Shown here: in pieces, positions 26,401 to 37,100 of the stretch
How the letters are laid out: each line of letters starts with the position of its first letter
Position numbering within the stretch: position 1 is the stretch's first letter
Assembly: GCA_947359465.1 (NCBI GenBank)
Contig: OX375881.1
Span: 31,103,742-31,167,741, forward strand
Reading direction: 5' to 3'
DNA length: 64,000 nucleotides
Source of the DNA: Metellina segmentata
Taxonomy: Eukaryota > Arthropoda > Arachnida > Araneae > Tetragnathidae
The notes under the pieces: generated by a model
Told to the model about the DNA's origin: nothing
The model's input: the letters and a program-made list of their open reading frames with translations, nothing else
Databases searched by the model: none
Translations under genes and position numbers: made by a program

Positions 26401-29400
26401 CAACAGGCTGTGGTTCATAATTCTGTGGTGTTTTTGTCGGTAATGGTAATTTTTTGTTAACGTCGTACACAACGGGCTATTGACGACGGTCCGGGATCAG
26501 TCCCTTAAGGGAAAGATCCGAGGACAAACCTCGTAATTTTGTCCCAAGGTCAGATGACGAAGCAACACCTGAGATGGCACCCCACTCTCCAAACTTCCAC
26601 ACCAACCCAACGTCAGGACTTTCGGCCACGACAGATTTAAGGTGCACCAGCCGCCTCTGGTGTTTTCTTCGGTTCTTTTACTTAGGGGATTGATCCCGTA
26701 CAAGTCGACAACAGTTCGTCGTGTTCTCCTAGTACGACGTTAACTAGAAAAATTACCCCAATTACCAACTTATAATGTTTTCATTCGACAGACAGTAGAC
26801 AGGTAGATATTTAATTAACGTCGCACGGGAGCAATAGAATTGACAGACGAAATCTGTAACCTAGCAACCAATCGCGCGCGCTCTCCCACGCGGCTTCCCG
26901 ATCGTGACGTCATGGATTTCGCCTGTGTGACTTTCACCTCAGTCGGCGATGGTCTAACTGACCCATTGACAAGAAAACACAATTACACAATGGCACGGTA
27001 CAAAGGTTAAGGACTTTCATGGGGATCGTGAGAACTCTAACAAATTCTACTCGCATTTATCGAGAAATCTAGATAACAAACACATCGTTCTTATCCATCA
27101 CGGAACCGTTTTCATCAAGTTACTCATTTAAACTATTAAAACGTAATGTTAACTTCTCTTAGGTATAGATTTTTTATCGCGTTGTCATGCTTTACCTGAA
27201 ACGGTATCATGGTTGTCTCTGTATAATATACACCGACTAAATCCTTTTAAGTTGTGACGCCTTGGTATTCCAAGGCGTGTTCGTAACTATGTCGTCCAAT
27301 CAAAGACAGTCGTGTACAAAAAGGGCTGGTGCACGTTCAATCTGTTGTGGCCTCAAATGTCCTCACGTTAGCGTGATGTGGAATTACGGATAGTGGTATG
27401 CCAACTCATGTATTCGTTCAGACCAACCGTGATTTGAAATTACAAGGCGTTGTCCTTGGATTTTCCCCTTCGGGATTGATCCTGGACCGTCGCCAATACC
27501 CCGTTGTGTTGCTCTAGTGTTATTTTAATAAGCTACCTACCTATCTCAACTCTGTAATCGGTAATGGTAACTTTAGTTAACGCCGTACTAGAGCAACACA
27601 ACGGGTCATTGATGACGGTCCGGGATCAGTCCCTTAAGGGAAAGATCCGAGGACAACACCTCGTAATTTTGAACCACGGCCAGATGACGAAGCAAAACCT
27701 GAGCTGGCACCCCACTCTCCAAACTTCCTCACCAACCCAACGTGAGGACTTTCGGCCACGACAGATTTAAGGTCCACCAGCCGCCTCTATATACGCTTAC
27801 CATACGCTTACAAACATCCATGCCCGGACCCAGATTCGAACCAGGAACCTTCCGATCTAGCAGCTAACACCTTAACCACTATACCGGTTGGTCGGTTCAA
27901 CTCTGTAATCAAAAGATTTCAAAATAATTGACGTGGTTCAAAATTACGAAGTGTTGTCCTCGGATCTTTCCCTTAAGGGACTGATCCCGGACCGTCGTCA
28001 ATAGCCCGTTGTGTTGCTCTAGTACGACGTTAACTAAAATTACCAAAATAATTGACCTGTTTGGTTTGCAGGTTATATTCCTATACACAAGAGTTACACG
28101 ATAAAAGAGTACCACAATAAACACAACACTGTGACATACATCCGAGTACAGATTATGCTTAATCTTAGCTCCATGAAGCTATCAATATCATGAGTAGCAA
28201 CATTAAGTACAGTAATTTTTTTTTCTGTATATCGTGTAGGTTGTTATGTGTTACTATTTATCCGAAATTGTCCTGACCAACCGGTCAGGTGGTTAAGGTG
28301 TCAACCTCTAGGTCGGAAGATTTGGAGAGTGGGGTGCCAGCCCAGGTGTTGCTTCGTCATCTGACCGTGGTTTAAAATTATGAGGTGTTGTCCTCGGATC
28401 TTTCCCTTAAGGGATTGATCCCGGACCGTCTTCAATAGCCCGTTGTGTTGCTCTAGTACGACTTTAACTAAAATTACCATTACCATTACCTAGATCGGAA
28501 GATTCCTGGTTCGAATCCGGTTCCGGGCATGGATGTTTATAAGCGTATGGTGTTAATCTGTCGTGGCTGAAAGTCCGAAAGTTGGGTTAGTGTGGAAGTT
28601 TGTAGAGCGGGGTCCCAGCTCAGGTGTTGCCTCGTCATCTGACCGTGGCTCAAAATTACGTGGTGTTGTCCTCGAAACTTTCCCTTCGAGGGTTGATCCC
28701 CGACCGTCGCGTCGACAGTAGCCGGTAAGAACTGATTTTAATCATTCTAGATCTCGTCAATACCAAAACTGACCGCATCTTGATGGACGAGATACCTAGT
28801 CATTAGAAGAAAACGGACTAGTTCTTGTTCTCAGCATGATAAAAACAAATTAGACAATATCTTGACGTCCTAACCACTGGAGGGTTAAAAAGAGGTCATT
28901 ATGGACGTGTTTAAATTGAGAATTTGGATTGTCTCAGAACTAGAAGGAGTTACCAGAAACAATTAAAAGCAGCAGTAACAATATCTATAGTCGAAGCAGT
29001 TTTTGTCCTTGGGTTTTAGTAGAAGGACATCAAAATATTTTGAGATGAGAACGCTAGAAGCCTGTGAAGGTCTTAGGTGATGAGTCGAGTCAACAAAGTC
29101 GTGTGGAATCGTTATCGAAGAAATCAAACGGCCTCCTAAAGACATGGATTTGGGCATCCAAAGATTTCATCAGTCAAAGACAAATTACAAACATTTCATC
29201 TTATCTTTGTCGAAGTGCAAAAGGTCACTGATAGCTAGTCACTGAATTTGGACTTGGAAATTCCTGACAATCCCGATACCGGTAAATTACCGATGAAGAT
29301 TCCAAGTACAGGGTTTCAGCTCTATTTTTTGTTTTGCAAATAGGATGGGATTGAAGAACTGTATAGGGAACTCTCTTCAGCAGTATAGTGTAAAAGTATT

Positions 29401-32400
29401 TCAAAGTGTGAAAAAAGAGATAAAAGAAAATAACATCAATATCCGAATTGATAATTATTACCATCCTATTTTAGGAAAATACAAGCGATATAATTTCGGC
29501 TTTCAACAGACATTCGTTAACAAACAAACAATTTGCTGTAGATGTTTAAGGACTATTAGTTTTTCGTTCAAGAAATAAAAATTGTAGGCATTTGATAGAG
29601 TTGTATACCTCTTAAAAAGCTTACAACATGACTATTTCTCATTATCATGGTAGATAGGTATTTGAATTAACTGGAGGTAATGGTAATTTTAGTTAACGTC
29701 GTACTAGAGCAACACAACGGGCTATTGACGACGGTCCGGGATCCGTCCCTTAAGGGAAAGATCCGAGGACAACACCTCGTAATTTTGAACCACGGTCAGA
29801 TGACGAAGCAACACCTGAGCTGGCACCCCACTCTCCAAACTTCCACGCCAACCCAACGTGAGGACTTTCGGCCACGACAGATTTAAGGTGCACCAGCCGC
29901 CTCTACACCATACGTTTACAAACATCCATGCCCGGACCCGGATTCGAACCAGGAACCTTCCGATCTAGAGGCTAACACCTTAACCACTATACCGGTTGGT
30001 CGGCTAACTGGAGGACACAACGGGGGGGGGGGTAATTTTGAACCACCGTGTCAGAAAACGAGGTCACACCTGAGCTGGCACACTCTCTAAACTTCCACAC
30101 CGCACCACCGTAAGGACACGACAGATTTAACGTGCACCTGGCCCATTCATACAGGACGTCTTTAGTTGGAATCGAAATCGCAACCTTACGATTGCTAATC
30201 CGTAACTATCCAATCTCTAGTGATTAAGGTGTTGGCCTCTGGATCGGAAGGTTCCAGGTTTGAATCCGGGGTCAGGGCATGGCTGTAATTGTGTTGTCAT
30301 TCGTTTGGGGTAACTATGGTAGCCCACTGGGTGCTCCTATATAACTGGCCATCGTTTTCAGCCTTGTATTTGCATATGATTAGCAATCGAGTGCCCGCCC
30401 TAATTTTAAAAAAAATAACTCTTCCAATATAGTTACCTCGGTGCGTCGTTATCATGAAAAACGTTTTTAGTATCCTCGAAAAAAATGCCAATAAACGAGT
30501 TTCTTTAAGCTTAATACATTCTCCGATTTTTATAAGCAATATCATAAAAACAAAGTCTATAAAGAACTTCCAAATGACTCCTGAAATCTGCCGATCAATC
30601 GGGCTGGTAGCGAGGAATCTACATCTAAAGGTTCTTGGTTCGAATCCGGGGTACGGCATGGATGTTTGTCCGTGTAGAGCAGGGTTTCCCAAACTTATCC
30701 AAGTTGTGGCATCTTTATGAGAATTAGAATTTTCTCACTGCACCCTCGTCTTATAATATCTATCTGTGGTATATTATTATATATAACATATATATTTCAT
30801 ATTTGTACGACTTTGAAGAAGAAATTAGAGAAGTAAGTGATAAGAACACACATAATTAATACAGCTCGAATTTAAAATTCACACAAATACTTTAATTGTA
30901 CTTAATAGGAAAACATAGGTGTAGGTCAAAATTTAAATAAAACAAATAAAATTACATTTAACATGCTCTTGGAGGAATATGTGTGTTTAGTGCGACGGGT
31001 GAGCTAGCTGCTCACTGCACACTTGTTCGAATCGCGGAATTAAGATACAGCTACTCGCAATATGCTAGTGGTACAGCTACTCGCAATGAGCTAGTGATAC
31101 AGATACTCGCATTTCTTTTACGACATTAATTTTCGAACGATATTTGTTCTTTATAACAGCAACTGCTTCATGTACGCTTCGCGGCACCCCTTATCACTCT
31201 ATGCGCCAAACCAGGGTGCCTAGGCACATACTTTGGGAACCACTGGTCTAGAGTGAATATGTGACCTCTATAAACGGGTTGCACCTTGAATGTATGGTAT
31301 GTATGTGAGGTACAGCGCGAACACGTGCACAAGTTCAATTTGGTCGGGCATTGGTAAAATAACTTCTAAAGTAATCGGAATATTATTTAAAATACGGTCT
31401 AAAACAAATGGGGCCACTCAGGGGTTCCTCTTCGTGATCTCGGAAGACCATAAAACGTAATTTGTAAAACATGGTTCTGTATACATGGTGACCCGGACGT
31501 GGTTCTCTATAGAGATGTCTTATTACTAATAGACTGTACATGCATACATCAAGTACAAAGTATTCTAAAACACTTCAAAAACTTTTTCATTAAAGGAATC
31601 GGTAGAATCAATTTATTTCCCAACTACATCAAAGCATGCTTACCGTTCATGTAAAAATTGTCTACATCCAATGGAAGGATGGAGAAGTTATCGACACACC
31701 ATTCCAGCCATGTGAATACGTGTTGTCTGGACCACTGGCGGGGGTCTTGAGCTGAAATACATAAAAGAGGAAAAGTTCGTTAACTATGCTTCATTCGTAA
31801 GTTGAGCAGTTTAATTAAATGCAGAACAAGTTAGTAAAATAAAATGGTACATATTATGTAATTAAAAATTCATTAATCAGAGGGGGTGACCAAGCAGACC
31901 TTTCACATACACGCTATCTTCAGTTCTGTAACTGGGCTCTAGTACTGGGTAAGATGACGGGCTCCTTCAAAATACAAATATGAATCCTAAGTACTTAATG
32001 TACTCGTATCACACGTATCAATGTATTAGTTTTTTTTCCCTTTCATTTGTACTTTTACATTTTCACAAGCGCGAATGAAATGAAAAGATCTACAGGTATC
32101 CCAAAAAAATCAGTACAACTTCAATTTTTTTTTTTAAATAGGCATACTGCAAAACTAGTTACAACAATAGATAGAATAACTCAGAAAGTTTTTTTCTACT
32201 ACCTTAGTAAAGTTCCACATGGGATACTTTCGTAACACGAAGAATATCGAGACAATATTCCAATTCAATCCACGAACGTTTCAGCATGCCAACATCAACA
32301 GTAACTACAGCTGTTTGGATCTTTTTTGTTTCAATTCCACGACACTGTTAACTTTTGTTCGGAACACAGCATCTTTTACATAATACCAAAAGAAAAAGTC

Positions 32401-34140
32401 TGGTGGTGTAGTAATGTCAGGAGACCGGGGCGGCCATGCCATGGGGCCATCCCTGCCAATCCAACACTGTGGGAATGAATTATTCAGCGACTCACGGACT
32501 ATCAATCCCCAATTTTGTTGTAACTAGTTTTGATGTAGGATTATTATTATTTTTTAATTTTTGAAGTTGTACCGATTTTTTGGATTACCCTGTATAACTT
32601 TTGAACGCATAAATAATGCTGTTTATTACAGCACTCTCTCGTTTTTGGGTCTCTTCCCTGTGATTTGAAAAGTACCGTTAAATTGTCAAAGGAAATTTTC
32701 AATACCAGTTATTAGTTCTAGTTTTCTAGAGAAACTGATAAGATTTTGTTATAGTACGCAGTAGATGAGAGAATTCCGTACAATTATATACAGTAAAACT
32801 TTGTTGAAATCAGAAAGGGCAAGTCAGTAAATTAGTACATTGATCAGTTGCTACGGTTCAGAAAAAATACACACATCATAATGGTCACACATTGAGCGTA
32901 TCTATTTTCTTGCATCTTTTGGATCATATTTTTGTTCTCTGTAATTGGGTACTTTTCTGAACAATTTAATAAATATGTAGATAACATTTATTTAGTTTTT
33001 AGAACAATTAAATGAAGATTAATATTCAAAAATAAATCCTCTGAGCTTCAAACTTTTAAGACACATTTAGAAGAGATTGTAAAAAGAATCGGTAAATGCA
33101 ACTGGCTAATGCGAATTTTGTTTAAATAGGGAATGAAAATTAGAAACGAAGTTACCAGAAAAGTTATGCATCTATTTTTACGAATGACTTTTCTTTTAAT
33201 GAAATATATGAGTAAAATAGAAAGTACATTTAAGGCACCAGAAAAATTTATAAAACCTGTATTCATACTTCGGAGCCCGTATTAATCTTCAATCATTCTA
33301 TTTCAGAAATAAAGTTTCCTGACTTTTCAAGGTTTTCCAGACAAATTTTTACAAAATTCCAGGTCATACTTAAGCAATTCACGACATTTTTAAGGTAAAA
33401 AAACCAAGAAATATTTTGGCATTCAATAGCCAATAATAAAACTAATTTAAAAATTATATACAGTAAAAATTAATACACAAAGAACAAGTAATTTTGCATT
33501 AAATAACTTGTTGAAATAATCCAACATATCTGATTCAAAAATCAATTTGTGAATTAATGTATCATAAGCATGAAGTTCTTCAATTTAAGCCAGTGGACGA
33601 AACAAAATTCTTTACCTGTTAAACATTAACTGTTTCTTTTAAAATCGGTTGAAAAATTCAATTCATAAAATAAAGTGATAGAAACTGTGTACGAATCTAT
33701 TTTACTGACTATTTTCCTCCAAAGAGTCTGAGAAGTCATGATCAACCACTTTCCAGGTCATTGAAGTGATTTTCCAGGTTTCAGACGAAAATGCTTAATT
33801 TTCCCTGACTTCTCCATGATTTTTTTTTGGACAAAATTGAATTCCGTGGCAATTTCAGGTTTTTTCTGACCCGTGGGAACGCTATTCAAAGCCGGTGTTT
33901 GAAAGACAATTTCACTTGCCCCTGGTCTTAACGACTTTCTAAAGAACTCAAATAAATAATTTTTGATTTATCAAATGGCATAAATGCACTTTCCGAAAAA
34001 ACCGTATTCCTAAAAGGTTGCTCATAATGCATTAAACATGATAGTTTCGTGACTGGTTGTTGGTGAAATTCCGAAAGCGTGATAATTCGAGAATATCCTA
34101 ACTGCGTCGCACCTTCTTTCATTATTTGGATAGCTGTGTA

Positions 34141-34176
<36 letters not shown>

Positions 34177-37100
34177 CTGTGATAAAATCATTCCTCTCAA
34201 ACCATACAACCGAGACTCTGATCTTTGTGGTGCTGCCATCTATTGATAAAGAATAAGACTAAAAAGCATGCTTCATTTAAGATGCTCCATTCTCTACGAT
34301 CAAAGGGTTACTGTTCCATAACTTATTCCTTTAAAACGGTAATAGTGAATGATACAGTAGGTTGTGCAGGAAATTTATTTTTCTAGAGTTTTTTTGTAAG
34401 TTAGCTGAAAAGTTTATTTTTTTGTTAGTTGAAATAATTTACTAATATATTTTTCAATCGTTTTCAAACAGCAAATATGTTTAAACCCAAACGATTGATT
34501 ATTCCATTTTTATTCTGAAATAAATTTTATCTCGGGATCAGATGAGTTCAAAATTTAAAATTTTTTTTGACAGGTTGGTTGCGTTTTATAATAGAAAGAA
34601 TATAGTGTGTGGTGTGAATCCTTTTTTTCTTGTGTTAAATAGAACATATTCTTCAGTCGTTTTCAAACAGCAAAAATGTTTGAACCCTAACAACTGATAA
34701 TTCTTTTTTCAGAAATTCTTCATCTTGGTATCAGTTGTGTGTTGGATTTAATAGGTGGTTGCTCTTTATACTTGACCAAGCTGTGCGAAACACAAGAAAA
34801 CATCAAGTAATGAACATATACACAGAAATACATCCAAAATAAGTCAGAGCTAAATTTAATACTTCGAATTGTTTTTTTTTATAAATCATTATATGACTCC
34901 ATTTCATTTGCAGTCTTCATTTTTTTACTAATGAATTTACTAATTAACTCGAAACCCATCCACTCTTGGTCAAGGTAACATTTGTAGTCCCCTATTCACA
35001 ACCGCACATCATGCTAAAACACAAGACATGATTGAATTTTAACTGTACTAGTTTTTTAAAGAAATTAATTTACTTTCTTGAGTCGAAATATGAGTTCAGG
35101 CGAATATTCCGTCGGGTGTCTCCAGTGGGACGTAAATTCAACTACTTACTTAAAGTATTAGGATTAGATAACGGTAATTAAATTTTTGTGAATAATTATT
35201 TGTTATTTTTGAACAGATTGTAATAGAAAGACGTTAATTGGAACTAATAACTGGATAGAATCGATAGGTAAGCACAAAGGGTCGATTTTATTCGATAAAA
35301 AAAAACATTTCATACATTTGTGGATTTATCTGTCTGCAGGTGGAGATGGCTTCCAAAACAATTGAAAAATTAGTTTTTACTTTATACTTAAATAGGACGG
35401 GAAACACTCTGTTTATGGATGGTAAAACTTGTAAACTTTGTTAACCATCTACACCAGGGATGCAGACTTGTTAAGACCAAGTCCCTCATAGTTTCACTGT
35501 GTCGTATGGAAGGGCCTAACAAAAACATGAAATTTATCTATCATGCATTACTTATATTATTTTTACTTATATTGTAATGAAGAAAGGCAATAAAAAGTAA
35601 ATAAAGAATATAATTTGATGCGTGACTGCGTTGATTTAACAACTGTTTTAATATTTGGTTCGTCTTTAGTAATAGTATTCAAGGGCAAAAGTGATTTTAA
35701 ATACTCATTAGTCAAGCGGTTTCCATTTTTGATTTGATAATTCTGATGTGATTTTTTTTCATGTTTGCCATGGCTTGCACCAAAACTTCGAAATTAACGT
35801 CTCTTGAAAACTTTTCTCTCCAAAGAAAAATCCGAATTTTTTTTTATTTCCGCTATTAGTCGAAATATGGGTCGAAATTTTCGTTGACTTTCCCTTGAAT
35901 TATTTTTAAAAAAAAGTCGCCAAATGAAAAAAATAAATCGCTAAAATCTAGAAAATATGAGTTTTAAAGACAATTTTGCTTTAAAACTGGGATGCATAGA
36001 TAAAGGCCCGCGAGACACATGCGACCCATTGTTGATTTACTGGGGCCCCGCCCCACCACGTATTATGCTAAGGATCGGGTTTTTTTTTTCCAAAAAGTAA
36101 AACTTTACTAGATTTATTTAGCAACCCTTTGGCCTGAAAATGCACTCGAATCAGTACAGCTCTAACTCATCGACAAGCAAATGAGTAGGCCTTTTTTTAA
36201 GTCAACATATATCTGTGAACAAACTTTTATAGTAACAAATAGAAAACTAGGAACCAGTTGAATAATGAAAATTTAAAATCAATTTTTCGCTTGGCGACTA
36301 CAAAAAATGAGCCAAATAATAAAACGATTGTTTTTCCAATGTACTGTCAATTCATATTAAATTCTCTATTTACTTTTATTATATTCTTTGTAACAATATA
36401 TGATAAATATAAACAAAATAAATAATATATGACCAATAACTTTTATGTTTTTTGATGGCTTTCCCATAAGTCACAGTGAATCTTTGTGGCCCTAGAAAGA
36501 AGATACTAGTCGTCAAGGTTGAAAAATAGTACCCAAACAAGGTTCCCACACCTTTATTCAAAAAAAAAATTCAAGAACTTTTAAGGACTTTTCAGAACCA
36601 AAAATATATTTTTCAAGGACCTAAAATTTTTTATAACGACCTAAAACAAAGCATACGCAAAAGTTGTCAATTAAAAAAAAATGTAAAAAATATAAAAAAG
36701 GAAATAATTTTTTTACTCTATTTTTTTAACTACTAATAGTCAAAAAAAAATAAAGGTTATCATGAATTTTGGTTATAGTTTGGATTTTCTTTCACACAGA
36801 ACCTGTGATTTTCTTTTGTTACAAAGTGGGCTCCTCGTCTCAATGCTAACTATCAGGCTACTTGCACACCTATCGCTTTTGGTCTGAGATAAAATATTGT
36901 ACGATAAATTCATTTTGTGGCTATAAGAAGAGTATGGGAGCTTGCATCCTGTGTCCTTGCACAATCTCCATTTTGCTGACGTCCACTGCTATTACAAAAG
37001 ACGGCTGTCGTGGTTTATTTTGTTTGAGAAACAAAACAAATCAAAAGTTTTGTCTGGAGGTAGAAACTTACACTAGAGAATTAAAAAAGTCACATCTTTG

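Noticed and set aside
29940..30004. tRNA gene (A and B boxes present)
   Set aside because: No acceptor stem or anticodon arm closes, and the sequence continues into a SINE body; treated as a SINE head.
34143..34175. Functional meaning for the AC repeat
   Set aside because: Ordinary microsatellite; only its presence is reported.
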